Shown: one piece after another, positions 20,409-32,220 of the stretch | Position numbering within the stretch: the stretch's first letter is position 1 | Layout: each line of letters begins with the position of its first letter | Assembly: GCA_948567375.1 (NCBI GenBank) | Contig: OX419762.1 | Span: 37,863,034 to 37,927,033, forward strand | Length of the DNA: 64,000 bases | Direction of reading: 5' to 3' | Source: Lunularia cruciata | Taxonomy: Eukaryota; Streptophyta; Marchantiopsida; Lunulariales; Lunulariaceae | Program-made: the position numbers and the translations under genes | The notes under the pieces: model-generated | What the model saw: only the letters and a program-made list of their open reading frames with translations | Database searches by the model: none | What the model was told of the DNA's origin: nothing

Positions 20409-22420
20409 GAAACTACCCCAAGAACTTTGTACCTTGAACAGTCAAAACCTTAGTTGGTGCACCAAAATGACTAAGAATCTAATCCAAGAACAAGTAAACC
20501 ATCCCTTCACTAGATGTGTCAAGAAGTACCACCAACTCAATCCACTTAAAGAAGTGCTCCACCATAACCAAAACATATTGATGATGTCTCACAATCAATG
20601 GTAAAGATCCAAAAAAGTCCAAAATCCAATGGTAACCCAATCCAATGATAGGTAATGGGTGTAATTATGGCATAAAGCATTAAATGATGCTCTAACTCAA
20701 TCACAAACCACACATCTAGCAACAAACTATTATACATTGGTATGCATACCATGCCACCAATAATGACTCTAGAGTAAGCTATATATATATATATATATAT
20801 GCTTACTCTAAAATGTCCTAGCTCCTCATGAGCATGATGGACCAACTATGGACATGGTACTAATTGCACCCTACCATCCTCTTATACACAAAAAAGGTGC
20901 TTGCCTTCCAATCTAAATTGCTTGGCTCATTGATGAACATGGTCTCTTTCCTTGGCACCAATTGTGCCACATACAACACCAATGTGGGTATAATCCATCA
21001 CTAAGACATCATCATGAATGTCTTGTTGAACTATACTTATATCTCTATCTTTTAGATTTGTGATCTCAATAACTCCTCTTGTATGCATTGATAAAGATAC
21101 CACCAAAGCCTCAAAAAATATACTTAAAAAGGTAGATGCATGCCAACCTAGCACCATCTTCTCATATGTCTCACCATGTAATTGTGCTCCAATTTGATCT
21201 TGTTGGCTAGGACATGGGTTTCTACTCAACCCATCTACATCATAGTTCACCACTCGAGGTCTATGAATAATTGTGAAATCATACTCTTGTAAAATTGATG
21301 CTCATCATGCAAGCTTCCTTGAAAGCTTGTTAGTCTCCATCAACTACTTCATTGGTTGGTGATTAATGAAAAGAATGAAGGAGTTACCAAATAGGTAACA
21401 TTGGAAATGTACTATTGCTCATATTATTGCCAAGAACTTTCTCTCATATGAACTATACTTCACCTCCACTAAATCATTAGAAACTAGCATAGGTCACCAC
21501 AAACTCCTTTCCCTCATCATCATGTTGGGTGGGCATTGCTCCAAGCCCTAACATACTCCAATCAATGTGAACTTGGAATGGTAGTCCTCTAATCAATCTC
21601 TTAAGAATCGGGGCAAATATCAACTTGTCCTTGAGTTCTATAAAAGCTCTCTCTTTCTCATCTTCCCAACACTATTCTTATGTAAGCTTGTCAGCTTTAC
21701 CAAGGCCTTGGCAATAGCACTACATCCTTTAGCATAGCAGCAGTAGAAGTTCACCAACCCAAGGAATGCTCGCACTCTACTCACATCTGTAGGCCAAAGA
21801 ATATGTGCAATAGCCTCCACCTTGGTAAGCTAAACACCAAGTCCTCCAAGATAGGTAGTGTGATCTAAATACTCAACCTACTTGTGGAAGAATCTACACT
21901 TCCCATGATATAATTTCAGTCTATGAGATCTCAATCTCTCAAACACCTCCAACAAATGTCTCTCATGCTCTTCCATAGTAGTGCTATAGACCAATGATGT
22001 CAATATAACACCATGCAAAATCCAATCTTACTAGGATCCTATCCATGCCCCTTTGGAACTTAGAAAGAGCATTCTTTAACCCAAAAAGTAAGAACCTCCA
22101 CTGAAATAATACATCTATACCAATGAGGATAAATACCCTAAAATGTTATCTTGGACTAATCCTCCTCCTTGATTGGCAATTTATGATATCCTACTTGAAG
22201 TTCTAAATTATTGAAGATCTTTGTATGCCCAATCATATCAAAGATCTCCTCCTATGTAGGCATGGCATATCAATCAGCCCTAGTCTACCGGTTGATAGGA
22301 ATCTCCACACATTTGTCTATCTATGTAGTTGCCATAAAAATCCTTCTTGGCTATCATCACTATAGTTGAAGCATACTCTCCATGTGAAATCTCTACCAAA
22401 CCAACCTCAAAAAGAACTCT
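20409..22420 (-). pseudogene. Element D integrase, RNase H and reverse transcriptase block
   Basis: Collinear with 12,190-14,250 of copy C. Readable minus-strand signatures include HHAHEELGHF (integrase zinc domain, near 20,820), VNYDVDGLSRNPCPSQQDQ (end of RNase H, near 21,200-21,250) and PTDVSRVRAFLGLVNFY (RT connection, near 21,740-21,800). It is more diverged than copy C and broken in many places. A TA-rich hairpin at 20,770 is listed separately. Confidence 0.82.
20770..20810. repeat. TA-microsatellite hairpin in element D
   Basis: The arms tagagtaagc (20,770-20,779) and gcttactcta (20,801-20,810) are exact reverse complements around a 21-base TA run. At the same place copy C has a shorter imperfect inverted repeat (12,540-12,575: ggagtaag...ctttactcc). 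The hairpin may therefore have grown from a pre-existing dyad, plus TA expansion. Confidence 0.85.
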
Positions 22421-24040
22421 ACTCTAGCTTTGAATCAATACTCTCTACATATCATTATATCTATAGGGATGACAAAAAACTAGTGTATCACTAGTAAGCT
22501 CAATCCAAATATCATGTCCTTTTAGAGCACCTAAACCCTTCATATTGAAGGCAAAACAACTCATGTAGCTTCTCAAGAACCTCCAAACTCTCCATCTTTC
22601 CTCTCTTGTAGGCTTGGGTCTAATATTTGGTTCCCAAGTATCTTTTGTAACTGATGTAGGGTTGGAAGACATATTGACTGGCTGCTACATTGGGCATTGA
22701 GAGAAATAATGTCATGCCTCCAACCATTAGAGTTCATAACCTTAGTGTGGAAAACTCCTTTTGTTATGGCTGCAAGCTCCATACATCCTCTAATTGCATC
22801 CCAAGTAGACCATGTTTACTTAGATAGACCCCAAGTAGACCACTCTCACTATCAGCTACTGGCTATGTCCCATGAATACCTTGCCCACTTGGTCCATTAC
22901 CCCTAGCATGTACCTGAATCATCTTGATAAGCATAGATCTCACAAGTGTTTGAGTGGTGATGACTATCAAGCACATCCTACTCTACCAAGCCAAGGCTCA
23001 CAATCCAAGTCAAATAGTTCAATTCCATAGGTTTACCTAGCATCTAATGCTTGGATGCCTTTGACATTGCTATGATAGTGATAATGTTGATGCAAAAACC
23101 CATCATCTACTCCCTCTCATCAATGTTGGGCTCCACCAACTACTATAACTATGAGTCACAAGTCCAAGACCTCCCTCTCAAAAGCATGGGAGCCTAAGAA
23201 ACTTATAAGTGTGGGTAAAGCAGCTATGGGCTGTCCAGCAAGGTTCACCATTGCCATAGGTTACATATCAACCACTACCACCATCTAAGACTCGCACCAA
23301 ACATCCAAATTGCCATTAACAATAAGGTGGTCTAGTCTCTAAATCCTATCATAAGCACATTGTAGAACCTTTCTAGGTAAGAGGTTCATCCACCAAAGAC
23401 AAAGACAATGAGCTCGTGATCCCACTTTGGTTGCATCCAACAACACAACGGGTCCTATCTAAGAATGAACCTAATGTATACTTGTCACCACCCGGGTGTA
23501 AGAATCACCCATCAAAGGAACATTCTCCAAAATGTAAGCTAGAGAAATGGATTAATGAACCAAGAGACTTCATAATATATGTATTATTTCCCAAAACATA
23601 CCAAAATAAGGATCTTGGAGACCCTAACCTTGGCTAGCACGAGTATGTCCCTAACATGGCCATCCAAAAATCACCAAACAAATAGAACCACATCTCTCTA
23701 AATCTTATGCCCTCATCAAGGAAATGTCTACTAGTAGGATCTTCTAGTAACCCCTAATTATTGACATCAGTAATAACTCAAGACACTGATATGCCAAGTG
23801 TGTCACATGATGTAGAGAGACTTGCTTAGCAATCTCATCTCTCTCTACATATAAGTACTTTTGTACTTGTATATCTACTTGTAATACCATAGCTAGTATA
23901 ATACTAATCTCCCCAAAAAACTCCAATAGACATACTTCCTTTATTGGATATTACCAAGCAATGAGTGTGGTATCCAAAGGTAATAAGGTAATAGACCTTA
24001 GAGGCTCATCTTCACATTGGTCTCTTGGTGGTACAAGGCT
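22421..24040 (-). pseudogene. Element D linker and DNMT3-like methyltransferase block
   Basis: Collinear with 14,260-15,860 of copy C. The motif I neighbourhood is readable near 23,790-23,926 on the minus strand: a FFGEIS-type glycine stretch, then VQKYLYVERDEIAKQVSLHH and LAYQCLELL. The motif IV region with a Gly-Trp-Pro-Cys stretch is near 23,650-23,680, and the VIII-type region near 23,380-23,450. It confirms that the methyltransferase belongs to the family and not just to copy C. The block ends at the element B insertion (ggct target). Fossil. Confidence 0.75.
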
Positions 24041-24727
24041 TGTGAGCCGGCATGTCTCTCACTCAAGATGAACCTCTGATAGCTATTATGTTAGCGCACC
24101 ATGGACTAAGAAGGCAAGGAACCCCAATTCCATCATACTCCTCCAAGACTAACACTCCAAGACTCAAGACATTGCTCACTAGAGAACTCAATGAGAGAGA
24201 GATAGTTGCAAATAAAAGGATGATGAGTACCTCCTCACCCCTTGTTTATATACTTATGAAATAGTTATGTACCAAAGTTACTAATTACTATAGTAACTCA
24301 AGTTATTAAACTAAAAGTCAAGTAAAGTCAAAAGAAGAAAGGGATATTTATTCACATGGGCATATTCCACTAGCATGTGATCTTATCTTGACCCAACCAC
24401 TAAGTCAAGGATTCCTTCACATGGACTATCCTTGGACTATAAAAAATCCAAAACAAAAAGGCTTGCGGGCTCAAGAGTCCTTAACTCTTTCCTCAAAGCC
24501 AAACACTTAGGAATAATACCAAGTCAACACACTAGAATCCAAATAGTGGTGCTCATCTTTTCCACTTCCTCTAAAGTAAGGTCCCTTCTATCTTAGCTAT
24601 GACTAACTTTAGCTAATCATGACTAATGTAGGACCATCCTTTATCTCTATGTAAATAATACCTCTCAAGTACTTGTAATACCAAGCTAAATATCACAATA
24701 CCACACACATGCAAAAATGGGATTACA
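24041..24727 (-). repeat. 3' LTR of element B
   Basis: On the plus strand it runs from TGTGAGCCGG to GATTACA, closely matching 37,273-37,952. It abuts D sequence on the left (...gtacaaggct). The antisense open frame at 24,052-24,264 (plus strand) starts at the LTR edge with MSLTQDEPLIAIM. Confidence 0.92.
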
Positions 24728-25995
24728 TTTACTCTTGGACTAAGTTTTCACTTTGTCCTCAAAGTGAAAGTCTCTCTACCTTTTATGTTACATCTTCAAC
24801 TTATCATGGTTAATCCTATCAAAGTGTCTTCCTCTCAACTCCTTGAGATCAAAGGTGTAATTGCCCCACACCTTCTCCACTATGAAAGGTCCAAAGTACT
24901 TAGGCAAAAACTTCTTTTGCACTCTCTTGAATCAAATAAAATCAAACAGCATTACCCAATCACCTTCTTTGAAAGGCTCCACCTTCTTCTTGCCTTGCCT
25001 CTTGTCATAGCTCTTCTTTTGTTTCCTTTGGGATTTCTCCACTTGAACCATAGCAATTTCTCTTGCCTCTTCCTATTCCATGAGTTGATCCTTCCTTGAC
25101 TTCTCTACATCACCTCCTTCTGCTTTCTTCAATCTCCTATGAATGCTTTGGAAGGTAGGAAAGATCAAAGTGAATAGGTAAGGTAGACTCAATACAATAT
25201 ACCAATTGAAATGGAGAATATCCAGTAGAAGTCTTCATGCTTGTCCTATACTCTCACAAAATTACATGAATCCTCTTGTCCCAATGATGTTTAGCCCCCT
25301 CCATTTTTCATCTTTGGCCAACATCATGCACAAGGTCTGATTGGTTCTCTCTGCCAAGCCATTAGAATTTGGCTTATAGGATGTAGTTACTCTATGTGTG
25401 ATAGATAAATGTCATAGCATCGCTGTAGTGATGCTTCCTATAAACTCTCCTCCTCTATCAAAAACTAACTCCAAAAGGCATCCAAACCTAGTGACAATGA
25501 ACTCATAAAGAAATCTACCAACTTCATCTTCATTCTTGTCCCTCAATGATTTAGCCTCAACCCACTCGGTAAGATAATCAGTAACTACTACAATATACTG
25601 ATTGTTCCTTGGGGTTCTATTGAGAGGACCTACAACATCAATTGCCCACTTCTCAAAAGGTCCTAGTTGAATTGATCTAAGTGGTGGAGTAAAAGAGATT
25701 TTATAGCAAAAGCTTGATAAACATGACAAGTTTTGAAATAATCAAGATAATCCTTGAAAATCCCTCTCCAATGGTAACCTGCATCTAGACTCTTGAAAGC
25801 AATCACCTTTCCTGCAAAGTATCCTCCACACACTAAACCTTCATGAAACTCCTTTATAAGTAGGATAGACTCTTCCTTACCCACTACTCTTTGAAGTAGA
25901 CCATCTGCTCCTTGGTGAAAAAGAATATCCTAAACCATTGTGTAAGGTCTAGATCTTGATGCAAGGGCCTTCCTCTCCCTAGCATGCATCCCTTC
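24728..25995 (-). pseudogene. int: Element B integrase
   Basis: Zinc-binding domain at about 25,740-25,880 (HEGLVCGGYFAGKV, YFKTCHVYQAF). Catalytic core at about 25,420-25,690 (PFEKWAIDVVGPLNRT, TEWVEAKSL, FDRGGEFIGS). A basic C-terminal region at 24,780-25,150 follows, with no chromodomain. Collinear with 6,720-7,974 of element A. Fossil copy. Confidence 0.85.
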
Positions 25996-27600
25996 TGGAT
26001 AGTTACCTCTTGTCACAAATCCACAATCTCCTTGTACTCCATTGGAACCTCTTGAGTGACTGAGATTGTCATGAGCTCCTTATCTAGGAAGGAATCATCC
26101 ACTGGCTCATCTCCATCATGATCATAGGCCCTAAATAACAAATCAGCATTTGCATGTTCCTTTCTTGGCCTATCCTCAATGGTGTAGTCATACTCAGACA
26201 AGAGTATCATCCACCTTGCTAGTCTCCCTTCAACATTAGGCTTGTTGAAGATGTACTTCAAAGCTTTGTGATCCATGACAATGGTGCCTTTCCCTCCAAT
26301 CAAGTAGTGTCTAAACTTCTTGAGACCAAAGATCACTGCCAACTCTTCTCTCTCCGTGAAAGAGTAGTTCTTTTCTCTTGAAACCATATGCCTACTAGCA
26401 TAAGCTATTGGATGATCATACCTATCTTGGTCTAATTGACTAAGAATGTATCCTATAGCTATATAAGAAATATCAGTGTAGAGGATGAAAGGCTTACTCC
26501 AATCAGGTTTAGCAAGAGTTGGAGCTACAACAAGGGATTGCTTGAGCTCCTAAAAAGCTTTGAGAGCCTCCTTGTCCACAATGAAAGGTTCAAATACCTT
26601 GTTCATGAATCATTGGAATGTAGTTGGAGCATTGCAAAGCCCAAAAGCCATGACCTTGAAAGCATAAGTTCCCCAAGGTGTGGTGAATGTGGTGAGTTGT
26701 TGATGCTCTGGTGCAATCTTGATTTGGTTATATCCACTATAACCATCTCCAAAATTGTACCTCTCATGACCTGCAACCTCCTCCAAGATCTCATCAATGA
26801 ATGGCAATGGGTAGTAGTCCTTCTTGGTGACAACATTGAGCTTCTTGTAATCCACACATACCCAAAGCTTGCCATTTTTTTTCTTCAGAATGACAATTGG
26901 AGATACCCATTCTAAATTCTCCACCCCAAAGATAAATCCGGCCTCCTTGAGCTTATCAATCTCCTCCTTCACAACCATAGATATTGGTGGGCTAATGCGA
27001 CGTTGCTTTTGGCAGATTGGTCTTGCATATGATTCCACTTCTATCTTGTGCTCTTCCAAGGTGACTCCCTTCAAATCTTTGTATTTGAAAGCAAACACAT
27101 GGATGAACTTGCAGAAAATCTTCTCAAATCTCACCTTCTCCTCCTTGGCAACATTTGGGCCATACTTAAGGGTAGCTAACCTTCTCTCTACCTCCTCAAG
27201 TGTCAATGGTGATTTATTTGGGTCCTTCAAAACTTGTGTCTTAGGTGCAAAATCCATAGCACACAAGGGATACACATCTAAATCCGATTCAGATTCATCC
27301 TCCTCCGTGCTTGTGTCCACACCTAAAGCTCCTTCTTCAGAATCTGATTCTCGATAATCAGAAGATGGTGTATCTGAATGTGAAGTGTTGATGGTGTTAG
27401 TCATAGGAACTATGACTCTATGGTTTGATTGCCCAATCCTCAAGTCCCCTTTGTGCCATCTATCTGTTGTGCATGCTGCTCTCAACCATGGCCTCCCAAG
27501 AAGTAAGTCATAGCTTAAATCCTTCAAGACTTGGAAAGTCATGAGATTTTGAACTCCCATAACTGAAACTACCACCTTATCCATCACCCCTATTGGTCAA
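25996..27600 (-). pseudogene. pol: Element B protease, reverse transcriptase and RNase H
   Basis: Protease end at about 27,480-27,587 (SYDLLLGRPWLRAACTT), then an acidic linker (27,290-27,360). RT at about 26,600-27,060: WVSPIVILKKKNGKLWVCVD, PLPFIDEILEEVAGHE, YSGYNQIKIAPEHQQL, FGLCNAPTTFQ. RNase H at about 26,100-26,390: REELAVIFGLKKFRHYL, MDHKALKYIF. It is the best preserved Athila/Tat-like pol in the window. Chromovirus F interrupts the element upstream at 27,899. Fossil copy. Confidence 0.9.
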
Positions 27601-27898
27601 ACTTGTTGCTTGTTTGCCATGATCACCACAAATGTTGAAGGTCTTGAAGGTATCATACCCAACTTCTTCATCAACCTTTTTGACATGGCATTTACTATTG
27701 ATCCTCCATCAACAAGTGCATCCTTGATGTTGTAACCATGTAACTCTCACATCAATCTTGGAGGCATATTCACAAGCCTCCCATGGTGTTGGCTTGGCAT
27801 CCACCACCCCCATTGATACTGGAGCTTTTGCCTTCTTCTTCCTCTTGCTCCTTGTAGAACTCAAACCACCTCTAAGCTCCTTTCTCAAGGTAGGGTTC
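27601..27898 (-). pseudogene. Element B gag-pol linker, left of insertion F
   Basis: The minus-strand peptide includes PTLRKELRGGLSSTRSKRKK and PVSMGVVDAKP, matching element A at about 4400-4510. It continues on the other side of F at 34,401. The 5-bp word ggttc at 27,894-27,898 is the left target-site copy of F. Confidence 0.85.
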
Positions 27899-28594
27899 TG
27901 TAATACCAAGAGCTAGCCATATGATCTAGATGTGAAATTTGGTTTGGTAACATCTAGAATGATTTTATACATGATGGTCAAAATAGATAAGATAGAAGTA
28001 TCACCAAAAGAGTACTTATACTAATAAGGCAGAAACCAAAATAGACTTGAGAACTTTAGAACCAATAGCTAGACATATGATTTAAAGGTGAGAATTGGTT
28101 TGGTAACATCTAGAAGGATGTTATACATGATGGACTAAACAGATCAGAAGAAGGTATCACCAAAAGGGGACTTCTACTAATAGAGTAGGAACCGAAATAT
28201 GCCTGAAATCTTTGAAGGCAATTTTAGAGGCCTAAACGGATGAATTAGGCCTCAAAAATGTATAAGAACCCCCCTTCCAATGGAGGAAAGGCTAGCCTTC
28301 CCTCCTCCTTGCTTTGTCTTGTCAAGAGCTTTCCAACAATACCTTACTCACGTGATTCTGAGATTCCTACAGGAAGATTCCTTAAAAGATTCCCTCCGGT
28401 CAAAGCTTGTTTGACCAACCAGATAGGACCTAGACCAGACATGTCACCCATCCAAGTAAGTAATCCAAGGGTGGAGCTTCCTTGGCGGAGATCCTCTTTG
28501 TCTATATAATAAAGAGAAGGTGCTCCCTTGGGGCATCGATTGTTTGAGTGTGCAATCTGTGTTTTCTCTCTTCTCTTGTCCTCGGAGTATTACA
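27899..28594 (+). repeat. 5' LTR of element F with duplicated U3
   Basis: Ends are TGTAATACC and ATTACA. U3 contains two tandem, diverged units starting at 27,911 (agctagccatatgatctaga) and 28,077 (agctagacatatgatttaaa), period about 166 bp. A TATA box (ctatataataa) is at about 28,502-28,512. Such repeats in U3 often act as enhancers in retroelements; that role here is inferred. Confidence 0.93.
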
Positions 28595-28595
28595 A

Positions 28596-28610
28596 TAGTA
28601 TCAGAGTGAG
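28596..28610 (+). other. Primer-binding site of element F (tRNA-iMet type)
   Basis: tagtatcagagtgag lies one or two bases after the LTR end and matches the usual plant initiator-Met primer site TGGTATCAGAGC at most positions. It is where minus-strand cDNA synthesis would start. Confidence 0.8.
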
Positions 28611-28724
28611 TGTTTTAGTCCAAGAGAGTGGATCACCCCTCTTGGAATAACACAAACTATTGAAACTGAGTAATTGAGGTGGAGAACATAGAGTAGTTGC
28701 TAGACTTAGGAAGGACTTTAGAGA

Positions 28725-29163
28725 GTGGATGGGATGGATGCGCCGAGAGGCCAATTTCCCGCACCTAGCTTTCCGTTCTCAAACCCATTCTACATCAAGG
28801 TTATGTATATCCAGCGTGAGCATATGAGGGTATTGCTAGTTTATCACTTTGGCGCAGAATTCATGGACAGAGTGATGAACTCACCAAACGCGGTGATTCT
28901 ACCTGTGGTGATATATGACAGAGAGTGGGACTTGACAATCTACATTCTATTATGATAAAATGGATATGAATGTCCCAAATCCTCTCTCTTTCAACACTCA
29001 AGTAGAAATCCGTTATGTAGTGAGGCCAAAAGTGATGTTTAGAGATTTTGTGATTAGGAATTTTGGTGAGGAGTATTATCAACGAGTGATAGCTTCTGAG
29101 GTCCCAATGGTAGTTTTGATAGTTTGTGCGCCTTCCAGAGTGATTATATTGACTTTGTATTGA
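28725..29163 (+). pseudogene. Element F leader: two related small frames
   Basis: Two short adjacent frames precede gag. The first (28,725-28,955) reads FSNPFYIKVMYIQREHMRVL and ends REWDLTIYILL. The second (28,960-29,163) has FNTQVEIRYVVRPKVMFRDF and FGEEYYQRVIASEVPMVVL. They look like two diverged copies of one ~55-residue module: basic middle, then F-G-x-E/F, R/D-R-V, V/I-L/V-P-V. A third relative is in fragment G (45,704-45,907, minus: LRDWLVARFGVVFVESVMG, ENVWDLTIYVLL). I do not recognise the family; it may be an N-terminal gag module. Fossil. Confidence 0.55.
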
Positions 29164-29194
29164 AGTAGACATTAGCAATTGAGTGTTGCAGGAA

Positions 29195-30295
29195 CCATGG
29201 ATCCGCAATTGCAAGAGTTGGTGCAAGGAATGCAAGAGTTGGTGCAAGGAATGAAAGGGATGTTGAATGAATTTTGAGAGATTAAGATGACCATGGAGAC
29301 ATTACAAAGTCAAGTGCAGATCCTCATGAACAATCAAGCCATGCAAGAAGGAGAGTCGTCTCAAAACCCAGTACTTGCAACTGAAGTACTTGGAGAGGCA
29401 TCCGTGCCTATGAACCCTATCAACGATGAAGCCACATTGCTACTCCGGATGAAGAAGACCTGCAACACCGAGCCTTACAAGGGGCAGCGTTCGATGGGAG
29501 TAGTGGAAAATTGGATCTTGAGAATGAATTGATATTTTCAATTGTTCTCAACAAAAATCACAGAGCATGCTGCAAGCGGTACTTGATGATAAAGCCCTCA
29601 CATGGTATGATGTTTGGGAATGATCCATGCTGGTAGAGAGAAGGGAGGTCACATGGATAGCAATGCAAGAAGGACTTTTGAAGAATTTCCAATCAGTGGA
29701 TTCTGTGCAAATGGCTCAAACCCGACTATGGGGATTGAGACAGAAGAATAGCGTACAAGAGTATGTGGAGGCATTTCTGGATCTACAAGTTGCAATTACC
29801 GACATGAGTCCAGTAGAGGCTCTCGACAATTTCAAACGAGGGTTGAAAGAGCAAATTTGCCAAGAAGTCATGGTGCAAAATCCTCGCATGGTATTTGAAG
29901 CCATTGCTTGTGCGTAGAGAATAGCATGAGCATTAGGTGGAGGTGAAGGAGTAGCTCCACCTCAACATTATCGGGCAGAAATGCCACACATGGGTGGACC
30001 AGTACCAATGGAATTGGGTAACCTTCGATTCCGGGATCAAGGAGCACGACTGCTTCAAGGGGAGCGGGGATGGGTAGAAGAACAAAGAGATGGAGTCCCA
30101 CGAAGAGACGAGACTCAAGGAGAACAACGCCGTTGTTACAATTGTGTCCATATTAGGCACATATCTACCAATTGTTGCACTTGTTTCCCTAGAGGCCTTT
30201 GGCCTTTGTTCAGGCAATCTTTGAACAACATGGAGAGGCACATTGAAGAGGAGGAGGTGGAAATCCCTTCGGAAAACAAAGATTGCCAATAAATG
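29195..30295 (+). pseudogene. gag: Element F gag
   Basis: An N-terminal coiled region contains a tandem 21-bp duplication (29,211-29,252, coding QELVQGM twice). The retrotransposon gag core is at about 29,400-29,900 (LKNFQSVDSVQMAQTRLWGL, then VQEYVEAFLDLQVAITDM). A CX2CX4HX4C zinc knuckle, CYNCVHIRHISTNC, is near 30,133-30,174. Gag forms the particle and binds RNA. Fossil copy. Confidence 0.85.
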
Positions 30296-31745
30296 TACCT
30301 CATAGCCTTATTGGCTCAATAAGGAAGCAAAGAAGCAAGGGAAGGAAGAAGAACAATGCGCAAAGATCACAAAAGGCAACCTCACAATTGATTGTCATGA
30401 ATGGAATCCTAGAAGGTAATCAAGTGAGAGTATTAATAGATCCAAGAGCAACAGAGAATTTCTTGTCTTGCTCTGTTGCAATGAGATTGGGAATGGATCT
30501 AGAGAGAGATGGAAGTGAAGAACTAGAGTTACCAAATAGGCAAACAGAGATGATTGAATCATTACCTAGACGGGTAACCCTCTCTATAAGAGAATATCAA
30601 GAAGCAATTGAGTAGCAAGTGATACAGTTAGCTCGTTATGATGCAATTTTAGGCATGCCATGGATGGAGCAATACAACCCTATGGTGGATTGGAGGAAGA
30701 AAGTAGTGAGAACCCACCAATGGTCAATCATTGGGGTTAAAGAAAAATCACACAGGTAGAAATTGCCTCTATATGTCGTAGGGACAGCAACTATCTATAA
30801 GACCAATAGATGTTTTATGGGTCTAATAAGAGAAGTCCAGAGTGCACAACTTGATGGACAAATTCCTGAGAAATTGAAAGATGTGGTGGATGAGTTTCAA
30901 GATGTCTTTCCCGATGATGTACCCTTAGGATTACCACCAAAAAGGCAAGTAGATCACAAAATTGAGACACTTCCGGGGAAGACGCCTCCTTGTATCGCCT
31001 ATCACCTCATGAGTTGGAGGAGTATAAGACTCAAATTGAGGAGATGTTGCAAAAAGGGTTCATCCAACCTAGCGTATCACCATATGGGGCTCCTGTCTTG
31101 TTTGTGAAGAAGAAGGATGGTACAATGCGCATGTGCATTGACTATCGGGGTCTCAATCAGCAAACAGTGAAGAACAAATACCCCTTACCTTGCATGGATG
31201 ACCTGTTTGATCAACTCCATGGAGCGAGATACTTCACCAAATTGGACTTGCAGAGCGGTTACAATCAAATCCAAATTGCAGAGGAAGATGTGTACAAAAC
31301 TGCCTTTTGAACCAAGTATGGCCACTTTGAGTATCTTGTAATGCCTTTTGGCCTCACCAATGCACCTGCCACTTTCATGAGTCTAATGAATGACATTTCG
31401 TCCATCCTTGGATAAGTCTGTTATCGTCTTCCTAGATGATATCTTAGTATACAATAGCATGATGACAGAACACAAACAACATTGACGAGAGGTCCTTCAG
31501 ATTCTAAGACATAATCAATTGTACGCCAAAATCTCAAAGTGTAAGTTTGGCAAGTCTGAAGTAGACTACTTGGGGCATAGAGTAAGTGCAGGGGGCATTC
31601 AAGTATTGACAAATAAAATAGAGGTCATTCAAAAATGGAGTGCCCTAGAAGATCAGACTCAACTTCAGAGCTTCTTGGTGTTGACGGGATTCTATTGTAG
31701 ATTTTTCAAGGACTTTTCCAAGGTTGCATAGCCTTTAACGACACT
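30296..31745 (+). pseudogene. pol: Element F protease and reverse transcriptase
   Basis: The protease region is at about 30,380-30,700 (GNQVRVLIDPRATENFLSC, MRLGMDLE). RT follows at about 30,860-31,700: [76 protein letters not shown], and a YxDD-type FLDDILVYN stretch near 31,425-31,450. The sequence FGKSEVDYLGHRVSAGGIQV follows. All signatures are typical of plant chromoviruses. Fossil copy. Confidence 0.9.
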
Positions 31746-32220
31746 ACTTGGCAAGGGGAAGAAGTGGACATGGACCAATCTTGAAGTGGTATGACCCAAA
31801 ACGTCCAATCAAGTTGGCTATAGATGCATCAGGTGTAATAGCAACAAGAGCAGTCCTACAACAAGAGTGGCATGACAGATGGCATCCAATTGCATATTTC
31901 TCTCGAAAGTTGTTACCGGAAGAACGCAACTACCACACCACAGAACAAGAAGAGTTGGCAATTGTTTTAGCAACCAAGCATTGGAAGCACCACCTGGGCG
32001 AGAAGGCATTTGTAGTAGAGACAGACCACAAACCTCTAGTCTACCTTGAGACGCAGAAGGATCTATCTTGTTGCCAAATTCGATGGGCAGAGTGGCGACA
32101 ACACTTCAACATGACAATCACCTACGTGGAAGGTAAGAAGCAACTTGCAGATGCATTCACCCGCATGCCAATGGCCAACAACTTGGTGACAGAGGTTAAG
32201 ATTAACCCTAAATTCTAGCA
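31746..32220 (+). pseudogene. Element F RNase H
   Basis: Reads LAIDASGVIATRAVLQQEW, then PIAYFSRKLLPEERNYHTTE, QEELAIVLATKHWKHHL, ETDHKPLVYL and WRQHFNMTITYVEGKKQLAD. This is the standard gypsy RNase H domain, which would remove the RNA strand after reverse transcription. It is one of the longest continuous coding stretches in the element. Confidence 0.9.
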
